DNA from: Crocosphaera watsonii WH 8501
Lineage (GTDB): Bacteria; Cyanobacteriota; Cyanobacteriia; Cyanobacteriales; Microcystaceae
DNA: 64,000 nucleotides
Reading direction: 5' to 3'
Assembly: GCF_000167195.1 (NCBI RefSeq)
Contig: NZ_AADV02000002.1
Location: forward strand, 646,624 to 710,623
Position 1 is the first letter of the stretch, and every line of letters starts with the position of its first letter. The notes beneath the pieces were generated by a model. The model was not told the origin of the DNA, did no database searches, and saw only the letters and a list, made by a program, of their open reading frames with translations. Position numbers and translations under genes: made by a program. This document shows positions 36,958 to 45,943 of this stretch, in pieces.

Positions 36958-38280
36958 CTATGCTAAACCGAGATCGCTGAGATACATTTCCTTGCCTTCT
37001 CCCCCAGATGGTAAGGAAACACATATTTCTTTATGGTGTTGGACAGCTTTTTCTAACAACCCAGAGGAAACCTCTTGAGCGTAGTCACATTCTCCAATAG
37101 TTGTGGGTAAAGGGGCCCAAAGTCCACCTTCTCCCCGTTTGCGGCGCATATTTTTCTGTCCTTCTAACATGATGTCCATGTCTTCTAGGATGGAATGATA
37201 CACAGATAAACCCATAGAGGTACAAAGGGAAATAATGCGATCGCGATCTTCTGCGGATAACCAACCCATTTCTGTAGCTAAACTTGCACCAAAAGCCATA
37301 CCGATAGATACTGCGTGACCGTGCATTAACTTAGCTGCTGGTTCAAAACGAGGACTCCAGGTGTGTCCGTAAGCATGGGGACGATCCTGATAGGTTTCAA
37401 ACATATTGGTCCCTTCGTGCTTCATATAGGAGAATAAAGCGCGATAAATCACCTCATCGGCAATCTCAGAAAGTTCTGCATCGCCTCCTAAAGTAGCAAA
37501 ATGGGTCTCTACTAAACGGGCCCCATATTGTTCCATCAATTCAAACAAAACGGGATCATCAGTAACCGCCATTTTGATAATTTCAGACATCCCGTGACGC
37601 ACATGACCGGTTTCTAGGGTACGGAAAAATGTACGATCCACCAAAGTTAAAACTGGGGGATGATACACACCCATACTATTCTTGAACTGACTGCCGTTGG
37701 TACAAGTACGAGGAGAAGGGCCTGCATCGATGGCAGCAATAACTGTTGTTCCGATCATGACGTAAGGGGTGCGTCTGTGTTGCAGCGCGCAAGCTAAACC
37801 AGCTACATCACTTAATACACCACCACCCATGACTAATACTGGTTCGTTACGGGAAACATCGGAACCATCTTTGCCCAAATAAGAAAGGATTTTATTGACG
37901 GTTGCGGGGGTTTTATCGGACTCCCAAGCACGACAAGGGTATAATTCTAAAGAAATTTCGTGATACTCAAAATATTTACGGATTGCTTCGCCATACAGTT
38001 CATCAATGGTGAGATCCACAATGGCAACACAACGGCCAAGACTACTATAAATTTCGGCTAAAGTTGGGTTTTCTGGGCTTAATATGTCGTTAACTAACTT
38101 AACAGTTGCTTTCAGGTTATAACTCGCTGATACTTCAAAAGAACGATTATCTCCACTAGCAACAATCTCACCGTGTCCGGTATACCATTCAGAAGTACGG
38201 TATTTTACGGGGTGATTGAACTGAATAATCTGATTAGACTCAGAAGCAGTCTTATCGTTCAACGGTTTTGCTTGAACCAT
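36958..38280 (-). CDS. mysA: MysA: desmethyl-4-deoxygadusol synthase
   Basis: The 440-residue sugar-phosphate cyclase of the dehydroquinate-synthase superfamily uses sedoheptulose 7-phosphate and NAD+ to begin MAA synthesis. NAD and metal motifs are GGGVLSDVAGLACALQHRRTP, EIIKMAVTDD, and the metal histidines in HAYGHTWSPRFE and LMHGHAVSIGMAFG. Length and motif order distinguish it from AroB (about 360 residues). It is the first gene of the cluster. The ATG at 38280 has AAGGATACC just upstream. Its promoter region contains three palindromes, one matching the NtcA consensus. Confidence 0.95.
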   Translation of the reverse strand: MVQAKPLNDKTASESNQIIQFNHPVKYRTSEWYTGHGEIVASGDNRSFEVSASYNLKATVKLVNDILSPENPTLAEIYSSLGRCVAIVDLTIDELYGEAIRKYFEYHEISLELYPCRAWESDKTPATVNKILSYLGKDGSDVSRNEPVLVMGGGVLSDVAGLACALQHRRTPYVMIGTTVIAAIDAGPSPRTCTNGSQFKNSMGVYHPPVLTLVDRTFFRTLETGHVRHGMSEIIKMAVTDDPVLFELMEQYGARLVETHFATLGGDAELSEIADEVIYRALFSYMKHEGTNMFETYQDRPHAYGHTWSPRFEPAAKLMHGHAVSIGMAFGASLATEMGWLSAEDRDRIISLCTSMGLSVYHSILEDMDIMLEGQKNMRRKRGEGGLWAPLPTTIGECDYAQEVSSGLLEKAVQHHKEICVSLPSGGEGKEMYLSDLGLA

Positions 38281-38335
38281 AGGTATCCTTGCTTATGCGT
38301 GTATAGTTTATATGAAATTGATGAAAACGTTGCCT

Positions 38336-38401
38336 TTCCTGGGATCAGGAACTACGAACCTTTTGTAACGTTCGTTACATAAGCAGTGTAACAAAATGTT
38401 A
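38336..38401 (-). promoter_or_regulatory. mysA upstream palindromes including an NtcA-like site
   Basis: TGTAACG-TT-CGTTACA (38364-38379) is a perfect palindrome that contains GTA-N8-TAC, the NtcA nitrogen-control consensus (38365-38378). Two further inverted repeats flank it: TTCCTG-GGAT-CAGGAA (38336-38351) and TAACA-AAA-TGTTA (38389-38401). A plausible -10 region (TATAAACTATAC on the minus strand) lies near 38300-38312. The usual 22-base spacing from NtcA box to TAN3T is not obvious. Confidence 0.55.
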
Positions 38402-38469
38402 ACCAAATGTATACTTTTTTAAGAAAAAGATTTTTTATCTCATGATGAGTATAAATACCTTCTTAGGTA

Positions 38470-40160
38470 GGGTTTGCTGAAAAAGTTTCTCCAAAATTTA
38501 TGCCACTTTTGACCAAGAATTTTCTGACAAATCAATAAGTTTTAGTACATAAAAATTGTTTAAAGTATAATCAAAATTAATGAAAGGCGGTTCGATGAGT
38601 TCCCCTGTTCTATTATTAGTAAATAAGGACAAAAAAAGCGACAAAAACTGCCTCAGAAGTTTAGAAAGATTGACAACTAAAAATGTAATAGCAATAGATG
38701 TAATGGAGGTTTCAGGGAGTTTTGTCATCACGAGATTTAGGCTAAATCTTCGTTTAGCTTGTCCAAACTTTCCCTCAATAGCATTACGGAAGCATTCATC
38801 GGAGTGGGCTTGTTTCTTTTCTTCTTCACTGACATTTTTCGGAGGTCTTCCTAACTTCGGACCACTGATTCTTATCCCTCTTTCCTTACACCAATTTCTG
38901 TTTTCCCTAGTTCGATAAATTTTATCTACATGGACGGATTCGGGATAATAGCCAAACGTTTCTTTATACTTTTCTACTTGTTCTTTAAAATGACAAGATT
39001 CATTGAAGTTTTCCCAACTTATTTTGTCTAGAAACACATAGTTATCTACACAGCTTACTGAGAGTTTAGCTCCAAACTCTATTGGTTTTCCTGCTTTTCC
39101 CCTCACTATTGGACGAATATGCGGTTGAGTTAAACTTACAATTCTTTGAGGAACACTCTGGGTCTTATTCTCCCACATTGACTGTTGTTGTTCATAAACT
39201 TTTTTGATAGTCTCTAGACAATTTTTCTGTCTTTTACTCAGATTTTCCAGGGAAGCCCCAGCTTGAATTAAGTCTTCTATATTTCCTAAATTTTTCTTAA
39301 GGTATTTTAACTGTTTCCCGATAGCTTTTCTTCTTTCTTGATAAGATACTTTTCGTTTTTTAGCTACTTTTAAGTATTCCTTTCTAGCAATTTTTCTAGA
39401 AGTTCTCGGCTTTTTTCTCAATTTTACTCTTAATGGTTTATAAAGATTATCTATTATTCTTTCTGTCTCAATTCTGGCTTGATTTAATATGCCTAAATCC
39501 GTTGGGTATTTGATGTCTGCTGGCGCACAAGTCGCATCTAAAATTAGTTTACCTTTATTTTTTATTTTTTCTCCTTTTTATTGGAGACAATCCTTTTTTT
39601 TTACTTCTTTATCACTCTTGTCTATTTCTCTTTTTACTATTTTTTTATTGATTTTGTTTATCAATTCTCCATCAATTCTTTTCCTAAAATGAACTAGCAT
39701 TGAAGATTCCAGTGGTGGCTCTTGTTGATAACAATTTAAACCTATAAAGTATTGTAGATAGGGATTTTCTCTAATCTGTTCTATAGTTTCTCTATCACTT
39801 GTTCCTAATTTTTCCTTAATAATTAATGTCCCTAATGCCATTCTAAATAGTTTGGCTGGCGCACCTTTTTCTGCTGAAAAAAGTTTAGCATATTCTTCCT
39901 CAAAATCATCCCAAGGTATCAACTCTGCCATGATTACCCAACGATTATTGGGGGACAATTTGCCCTCGAAAGGTAATTCAAATTTTTCTGGGGGCGGTAA
40001 AGGTTGCTCCTCTTTTCGATACATTTGTTCTTGACCAACAACTGGGAGGTGTTTCTACCAATTATAGCGGTTTGTAGCCGACAAAGCTGATCTTTTTTGC
40101 GATCGCGAATATGGGTGTAACCTTTTAAAGAATAGGGTTTTGCTTTTATTCAGCAAACCC
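38470..40160 (-). mobile_element. Insertion sequence, 1691 bp, copy B
   Basis: Same element as copies A, C and D: GGGTTTGCTGAA at the left, TTCAGCAAACCC at the right. It sits between the mysA promoter region and guaA without cutting a recognised gene. The bases just right of it (TAATTAATAC) are the same 10 as right of copy A, while its left flank differs, so the flanks do not form a target duplication. Confidence 0.92.
38498..40024 (-). pseudogene. DDE transposase of IS copy B, stopped at codon 149
   Basis: The 508-codon gene has GAA changed to TAA at 39578-39580 (after KKDCLQ). The N-terminal 148 residues and a C-terminal part restarting near 39421 remain as separate frames. The N-terminus is otherwise intact, including codon 52, which is broken in copy A. 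All three catalytic regions lie after the stop, so no active enzyme is made. Confidence 0.88.
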
Positions 40161-40320
40161 TAATTAATACTGTTGTAAATACTCACAGTCCAATGGTACA
40201 ATAATTTTCGTCTTTGTCAAGATTAAATACAATCGTAGATTAACACAGCAGTTTAAGAAGCGGATTTGGTATCAGGTTTCAGTTGAGAGAAAATTAGAAG
40301 TAGGATTTAACAGTTTTAAA

Positions 40321-40444
40321 TCCCTACAAGGAGATATTTGTAGGGACATAATATTATTATGTCCTCATCGGTTCTCATATATCATGATTGTGATTGCTAT
40401 CGTAGCCAAAATTAGGAATAAGGGGTTTAGCATTACTAAACCCC
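40321..40444. terminator. Three successive hairpins downstream of guaA
   Basis: TCCCTACAA/TTGTAGGGA (40321-40346), GGACATAAT/ATTATGTCC (40344-40364, sharing three bases with the first, so the two are alternatives) and GGGGTTTAG/CTAAACCCC (40422-40444). The last lies about 28 bases beyond the guaA stop and is its likely terminator. The others resemble dispersed cyanobacterial palindromic repeats. Confidence 0.6.
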
Positions 40445-40472
40445 TACAAAATACCTATTTAGTATTTAGCTA

Positions 40473-42101
40473 TTATTCCCATTCAATGGTTCCTGGGGGT
40501 TTAGAGGTGATATCATAGACCACACGGTTAACCCCTTTCACCTCGTTTACAATGCGGTTAGAAATGATTTCTAACAAATCATAAGGAACTTTAGCCCAGT
40601 CAGCAGTCATCCCGTCTTCACTGGTGATTAAACGCAGTACAATGGGATGAGCATAAGTACGTTGATCTCCCATCACACCGACGCTACGAACCGGTAAAAG
40701 AACAGCAAAAGCTTGCCAAAAATCATGGTACATCCCCTGTTTAGCGATTTCGTCCCGTACCACAAAATCAGCGTCCCGTAGGATATTTAACCGTTCCGAG
40801 GTCACTTCCCCGATAATACGAATAGCTAAACCAGGCCCAGGAAAAGGATGACGGCGAACAATTTCTTCAGGTAAACCAATAGAACGCCCAACTTTCCGAA
40901 CCTCGTCTTTAAATAGCTTCCGTAAAGGTTCTACTAACTTAAAACGAAGATCCTTGGGTAATCCTCCCACATTATGATGACTTTTAATCTTAACGGCAAC
41001 CCGTTCCCCTGTTTTCGGGTCTACATTAGTATCAGCAGACTCGATCACATCCGGGTAAAGGGTTCCTTGAGCTAAATAATCAAAAGGTCCAAGACGTTTA
41101 GACTCTTCTTCAAACACTTGGATAAACTCATGACCAATGAGACGGCGTTTTTTCTCTGGGTCCGTTATCCCTTCGAGTTTATTTAAAAAGCGATCGCGCG
41201 CGTGGACGTATTCTACGGGAATATGAAACTGTCGATCAAAGATATCCATCAACCGTTCCGGTTCCCCTTTACGCATGAACCCTTGATCAATAAACATACA
41301 GGTTAACTTATCCCCAATGGCCTGATGTAACAAAAATGCCAGGGTTGAGGAGTCCACACCACCAGATAGGGCTAATAATACCCTTTTATCCCCCACTTTA
41401 GCGCGAATCTCACGTATAGTCTCATCCACAAAAGCTTCTGTGGTCCAAGTGGGTTCACATTCACAAATATGATAGACAAAATTACGAATTAGGGCGATCC
41501 CATCCACCGAGTGAACCACCTCGGGATGAAATTGTACCCCAAACAGTTTCTTCTCATGGTTAGCAATAGCAGCACATACAGTATTCTCAGTATGGGCTAA
41601 AATAGAGAAACCTTCGGGAAGACGGGTACAAGAGTCTCCATGACTCATCCACATGGTTGAACCGTCTTCTACATTGGTTAATAAGTCTGTGGGGTCATCG
41701 ATACACAGGGAAGCTTTACCATACTCTCCCCTTGTCGCTTTTTCTACTTGTCCCCCCAGTTGTTTAACCATCAACTGCATTCCGTAGCAAACCCCTAACA
41801 CGGGAATACCTAACTGCCAAATCTCAGGATCACATTGAGGGGCGCGATCGTCATATACTGAGTTGGGACCTCCTGAGAGGATAATTCCTTTGGGGTTAAG
41901 TTGGCGTAATTTTTCGACCGTTGTGCGATAGGATAAAACTTCAGAATAAACTTGGGTTTCTCGAATGCGGCGGGCAATTAATTCTGAATATTGAGAACCA
42001 AAGTCAAGAATAACAATCATTTGGCGATCGAGACTTTTATCAAGGTTGTTGCTGGGTAAAGTCTCTGGTGTATTGGAGAGGTAAGGGGTTTGAGTAGTCA
42101 C
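40473..42101 (-). CDS. guaA: GMP synthase (glutamine-hydrolysing)
   Basis: GuaA converts XMP to GMP with glutamine-derived ammonia. The 542-residue protein has an N-terminal class I glutamine amidotransferase ([18 protein letters not shown], catalytic Cys in [10 protein letters not shown], His-Pro-Glu in FGVQFHPEV). An ATP pyrophosphatase domain follows ([16 protein letters not shown]), with the GMP-synthase C-terminal dimerisation domain ending KPPGTIEWE. Length and motif order are standard. It stands alone, with a hairpin array downstream. An N-terminal extension of about 25 residues precedes the amidotransferase. Confidence 0.97.
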   Translation of the reverse strand: MTTQTPYLSNTPETLPSNNLDKSLDRQMIVILDFGSQYSELIARRIRETQVYSEVLSYRTTVEKLRQLNPKGIILSGGPNSVYDDRAPQCDPEIWQLGIPVLGVCYGMQLMVKQLGGQVEKATRGEYGKASLCIDDPTDLLTNVEDGSTMWMSHGDSCTRLPEGFSILAHTENTVCAAIANHEKKLFGVQFHPEVVHSVDGIALIRNFVYHICECEPTWTTEAFVDETIREIRAKVGDKRVLLALSGGVDSSTLAFLLHQAIGDKLTCMFIDQGFMRKGEPERLMDIFDRQFHIPVEYVHARDRFLNKLEGITDPEKKRRLIGHEFIQVFEEESKRLGPFDYLAQGTLYPDVIESADTNVDPKTGERVAVKIKSHHNVGGLPKDLRFKLVEPLRKLFKDEVRKVGRSIGLPEEIVRRHPFPGPGLAIRIIGEVTSERLNILRDADFVVRDEIAKQGMYHDFWQAFAVLLPVRSVGVMGDQRTYAHPIVLRLITSEDGMTADWAKVPYDLLEIISNRIVNEVKGVNRVVYDITSKPPGTIEWE

Positions 42102-42204
42102 GTTTTAAGGATGAAAAAAGTAAAGCTGATGCAAAGATTATAGTTTAACCAGATGTGGGGAAGAATTCCAAGATATCTAACTCAAGATACCACAACTATA
42201 AATT

Positions 42205-42392
42205 GTGCCGTATAAGAGCAAAGTGGGACTTGTCCTGTGGAGGCAACGGGCAATGATACGGAAAACTCTAGAGAAAAATGAAACTGTTCGTCAGTTAAGT
42301 GGTACTTGGAAGCCCCAACTTAAGCACGAAGCAAGTCGGGGTACTTCACTAGATTATCTTAGCATTAGCATCAAGTTGCTTCCACACTTAAC
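42205..42392 (+). mobile_element. Probable IS200/IS605 right-end remnant
   Basis: The segment GAAGCCCCAACTTAAGCACG followed by AAGCAAGTCGGGGTACTTCAC (42308-42348) forms a CCCCAACTT/AAG.CGGGG stem and looks like the right-end hairpin that follows tnpB genes in cyanobacterial IS605 elements. The 63-codon frame through it has no recognisable protein. No tnpB body is present. The assignment rests on resemblance only. Confidence 0.35.
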
Positions 42393-42509
42393 TTAATCTA
42401 AGTTCAGTTGGTTGCCACGCTTATATTGTAAATAAGCAGCAACGAATAAACCAGCTAAAGTAATGGGAATAAGACCTAAAACAATCCCTAAAAGTAAAGG
42501 TTCAATCAT
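42393..42509 (-). CDS. petG: Cytochrome b6f complex subunit PetG
   Basis: A 38-residue protein starting [20 protein letters not shown] and ending [15 protein letters not shown], which is the standard length and sequence pattern of PetG, a single-span subunit needed for assembly of the cytochrome b6f complex in thylakoids. AAGAGGAG lies about 7-14 bases before the ATG at 42509. It is divergent from the cytochrome cM gene across a 450-base gap that contains a MITE-like element. Confidence 0.97.
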   Translation of the reverse strand: MIEPLLLGIVLGLIPITLAGLFVAAYLQYKRGNQLNLD

Positions 42510-42578
42510 GGGGGTTTCTCCTCTTTGAGACAAATGATAATTATCCTATGGTACTGGAGAATGTTGTCTTAATCCTAG

Positions 42579-42756
42579 ACCCGCATTTCTCACAAATTCT
42601 GCGATCGCTAAACTTCAAACCATTATGTAGTCTGAGTTTAACCTTGATTTGAGGGGCGAGTAAAAAATAACAGTGTGCCATTTTAAGCGATCGCTTGAAA
42701 AATAAGCCACATCTAACCTCTAGCTGATTACTGATCAGTTTGTGAGAAATGCGGGT
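42579..42756. mobile_element. 178-bp MITE-like element with perfect 18-bp terminal repeats
   Basis: ACCCGCATTTCTCACAAA at 42579-42596 is repeated exactly in inverted orientation at 42739-42756. The interior has no supported gene and holds two HIP1 sites. Related 18-mers occur at 12256-12273 and 14236-14253. AG precedes and follows the element, a possible 2-bp target duplication. The autonomous partner is not proven. Confidence 0.75.
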
Positions 42757-42957
42757 AGAGTGGCACAAACTTTTTTCTCTACCTTCATATTGTGGTGATG
42801 GACATTACTGGCTACTTGTCAAGTTTTTATAAAAAAAATTAATATTATGAGCAAAATCCCCAGAAAATTGTTACATTAGTTGATAGGACTAACTTTTTAC
42901 TCTCAAAAAATTGCAAAGTGTAAAGAGAAGGACAACACAATTCCCCCTGAAATCATC

Positions 42958-43332
42958 GTGACTGAACAGTTAATCCAACCCAAGGATGCTATCCAAAGAG
43001 TAATACTAAGCCTTCTAGGCATAATTTTTCTGGCTATTGTGGTAGTAGTCGGTTGGTATTTCCATCAAATTTCTGATCCTTATATGGGTGAAGTGTTATC
43101 CCTTCAAGGAGACGTTACCAGGGGACAAGCTATGTTTGAGATTAATTGTGCTGGTTGTCATGGGTTAAATGCAGATGGTATTGTCGGCCCCAGTTTACAC
43201 CATGTACAACAACATAAATCGAAAATTAGTTTAATTAAACAAGTGACTAGCGGCAAAACACCACCTATGCCGAAATTTCAACCAAACCCCCAGGAAATGG
43301 CAGATTTGTTAATTTATTTAGAAGGTTTGTAA
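42958..43332 (+). CDS. cytM: Cytochrome cM-like membrane-anchored c-type cytochrome
   Basis: About 124 residues from GTG 42958 (or 150 from TTG 42880). An N-terminal membrane helix (ILSLLGIIFLAIVVVVGWYF) precedes one class I cytochrome c domain: heme site CAGCH, then NADGIVGPSL and the distal ligand region TPPMPKFQPNP with Met. This is the layout of CytM, a low-abundance monohaem cytochrome of cyanobacteria. The GTG start is preferred because it gives the usual short cytoplasmic lead before the helix; no good ribosome site marks either start. Divergent petG is a functionally related neighbour. Confidence 0.82.
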   Translation: MTEQLIQPKDAIQRVILSLLGIIFLAIVVVVGWYFHQISDPYMGEVLSLQGDVTRGQAMFEINCAGCHGLNADGIVGPSLHHVQQHKSKISLIKQVTSGKTPPMPKFQPNPQEMADLLIYLEGL

Positions 43333-43367
43333 GTTTCAGAGGAGGATCAACCTTAAAAAATACTTGA

Positions 43368-44640
43368 TTTACTGAAGTGGATAATGGCGATGGGACTATC
43401 ACTTATACACCTAACAGTAACTTTAACGGAAAGGATAGTTTTTCCTATACTATTTCGGATTTCCAAGGAGCAAGTAATACTGCAACGGTTGATTTAACTA
43501 TTAATTCCATTAATGACGCTCCGATCGCAACAAATGATGTAGTCACAAGTTTCCTGAATAACTCGACATAACTCGACAGTTATTAACGTCTTAGAAAACG
43601 ATAGTGATGTTGATGGAGATACCCTAACTCTTACACAATTCACTGATACCTCTAATGGGATTCTTACTAATAACAATAATGGCACTTTTACTTATACTCC
43701 CGATCAAGGATTTATTGGGACAGACAGTTTTACTTATACTGTCACTGATGGACAAAAAACCTCAACAGCAACGGCTCAGATAACGGTATCTGGTATTGTT
43801 CAAGATGGCAATTTCAGTGCCATTAATGGAGATTTTACAAGGAATTCTGGCACAACCCTTAGTAGTCATGCTGGACAAGGTTGGATTCAACCTCGTGGAC
43901 ATAAATGGAGTAAAGATACTGTCAAGGAATGGGCTTATGCTGATAATTCTGGTGCTTTAGGGTTAACTCAAGTTATTGCTAGTAATAACATAACTCAAGG
44001 CTTACAAACTATTAGTTTTGATGGAGTTAATATAGGGACTGATAATACCCTAAGACTACAAGTTTATGGTATTGACTTTGGATCGGGATATGAATATATT
44101 GCCCTGCGTTTCGTCACAGGGGGAGTTAGTGATCCTGACACCGAATTTCAAGCCATTGATAATGTTTTTATTGGTAATTCAGCCAATTCTTCTGTTCCCG
44201 TTGAGGGAACCATTACACAAGTAAACACTATTACAGGAACCGACGGTCAAGATATTCTTGATGGTACTAGCGAAGATGACTTGATTGAAGGTAATGATGG
44301 TAACGACACTTTGACTGGGAATGCTGGTAACGATGACCTCAGAGGTGGTATTGGGGACGACATTCTTAGAGGTGGTGCTGGGGACGATAACCTCAGAGGT
44401 GGTTCTGGGAATGACATCTTTAACTTTAGTGCTAATCAAGGACGCGATCGCATTTGGGACTTTGAGTTGGGGGATAAAATTCGCCTCAAAGATATTAATC
44501 CTCAGTCCCTTGAGTTAATTGAACTCAACGGCAACACTTTCCTTGATTTAGGTAACAATCAAGGGATCGAGTTACTGGGTGTCTTACCTGATGTCCTTAA
44601 GATTAATGTCTTAGCTAATGTTATTGAATTAATTTTGTAG
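43368..44640 (+). pseudogene. 3' fragment of an RTX/cadherin-like secreted protein, frameshifted
   Basis: The frame is open only from 43368. It begins inside a cadherin/VCBS-type repeat ([20 protein letters not shown]) and moves into a second repeat. A perfect 10-base duplication (ATAACTCGAC twice, about 43558-43577) shifts the frame and gives a stop. Downstream, in the shifted frame, repeat two continues (NGTFTYTPDQGFIGTDSFTY), then a jelly-roll-like domain, then Ca2+-binding nonapeptides (GNDGNDTLTGNAGNDDLRGG) and a type I secretion C-terminus. The N-terminus is missing and the fragment abuts cytM, so it reached here by rearrangement or is the end of a lost gene. Confidence 0.8.
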
Positions 44641-44667
44641 AGACGCTTAGAAAAAACGTCTCTACCC

Positions 44668-45750
44668 CTATGAAGAGGCAATCACAGATTGGGGTTTAGC
44701 AAAAATCATCCGGCCCGCAGAGGTTTGCAAGGCAGAAGTGACAATCACCCCTAACTCTTCCCCAATGTGTTCTTTGCCTTCTTCAACCACCACCATCGTT
44801 CCATCTTCGAGATAACCTACCCCTTGGGTGGGTTCTTTCCCTAGTTTGAGAATTTTGAGGTCAATGGTATCTCCAGGTAAATAAATGGGACGAATGGCTT
44901 GAGCAATATCATTAACATTGAGAATGGTAACCTTTTGTAAGTTGGCCACTTTACTCAAGTTATAGTCATTGGTTAAAAGGGTTCCATTGATTTCTTGAGC
45001 AAGATGAACTAACTTAGCATCAACTGTGGGTATATCTTCGTAGTCAGCAGAATGAATTACAATGCGTTTCGGGAAAGAATCCTGCATTCTGTTTAAAATA
45101 TCCAACCCCCTTCGTCCCCTGACTCTTTTTTGATCGTTGCTACCGTCGGCTAACTGTTGTAACTCTTGTAGCACAAATTGGGGGATTAAGATTTGTCCTT
45201 CGATAAACCCTGTATGCAGCAGTTGTTCGATACGACCATCAATAATACAGCTAGTATCCACAACCTTAGTGGAGGCTGCTTGTAAAGTACCTTCCGCCAC
45301 CAATAAAGTTTCAATGCTGTTAGGGTTGATTAGTCGCAAAAAAGTACGGCCATGGGTATCGGCTAAGCTAACCCCCATAAAGGAAAATACTACACTCCCT
45401 AAAATAGCTGTCATGGGCTTAATAAAAGCAACCTCTTTGGGGATAGGCAACAGAAAAATAGGGGCTAACATTAGATTGGCAATCAACAGACCAATGACCA
45501 AACCCACTGCTCGTGTCAATATAACTTCAATGGGTGTGCTACTAATACGGGTTTCCAAACGCCGATATGTGTTTTGGGCGACTAAGCCAAAGGCTAACCC
45601 CAAAATGGAGGTAAACCCGGCTGCTAACCACCGTAAAGCGTCAATATTCGAGATTTGTCTTTGCACATCCACAGGAAGCAAATCAACGCTATCAAAGCCT
45701 ACACCGGCGGCTGCTATGATGAATATGAGAATAATAATGGCATCAATCAT
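44668..45750 (-). CDS. PIN/TRAM domain membrane protein (YacL-like)
   Basis: The 360-residue protein has four hydrophobic helices in residues 1-145. A PIN-type nuclease domain follows (VVDTSCIIDGRIEQLL with the first Asp, ILIPQFVLQELQQLAD, RGRRGLDILNRM, TVDAKLVHLAQ, LLTNDYNLSKVA). A TRAM RNA-binding domain ends it (GVGYLEDGTMVVVEEG). The acidic PIN residues are present, so an RNase function is plausible. The family is widespread in cyanobacteria and Firmicutes with little known role. It converges with the RTX fragment. Confidence 0.9.
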   Translation of the reverse strand: MIDAIIILIFIIAAAGVGFDSVDLLPVDVQRQISNIDALRWLAAGFTSILGLAFGLVAQNTYRRLETRISSTPIEVILTRAVGLVIGLLIANLMLAPIFLLPIPKEVAFIKPMTAILGSVVFSFMGVSLADTHGRTFLRLINPNSIETLLVAEGTLQAASTKVVDTSCIIDGRIEQLLHTGFIEGQILIPQFVLQELQQLADGSNDQKRVRGRRGLDILNRMQDSFPKRIVIHSADYEDIPTVDAKLVHLAQEINGTLLTNDYNLSKVANLQKVTILNVNDIAQAIRPIYLPGDTIDLKILKLGKEPTQGVGYLEDGTMVVVEEGKEHIGEELGVIVTSALQTSAGRMIFAKPQSVIASS

Positions 45751-45943
45751 AGTTTTGATTTTAACCTATAATTTTGGTAGTTGAGAGGGAAAAATGACGA
45801 TATATTTCTACCTGATTTAGATTATTTTATCCATTATATCCGTCTCATCTAAGCAATTATTATGGATTCTTAATCCCTTGCTGACCATCTTACTCTGATA
45901 AATTCAGTCATGTGGCTAAAAATTTGACAACTTTTAAGAATCT

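Noticed and set aside
36958..38280. 3-dehydroquinate synthase (AroB)
   Set aside because: Longer than AroB, and the neighbouring methyltransferase and ATP-grasp genes define it as the MAA cyclase MysA.
42541..42768. 75-residue minus-strand frame
   Set aside because: It coincides with the MITE-like element and has no coding signs beyond being open.
44179..44439. 86-residue minus-strand repetitive protein
   Set aside because: Shadow of the Ca2+-binding nonapeptide repeats on the other strand.
45137..45784. 215-residue plus-strand frame
   Set aside because: Antisense shadow of the PIN/TRAM gene, which has clear domains.
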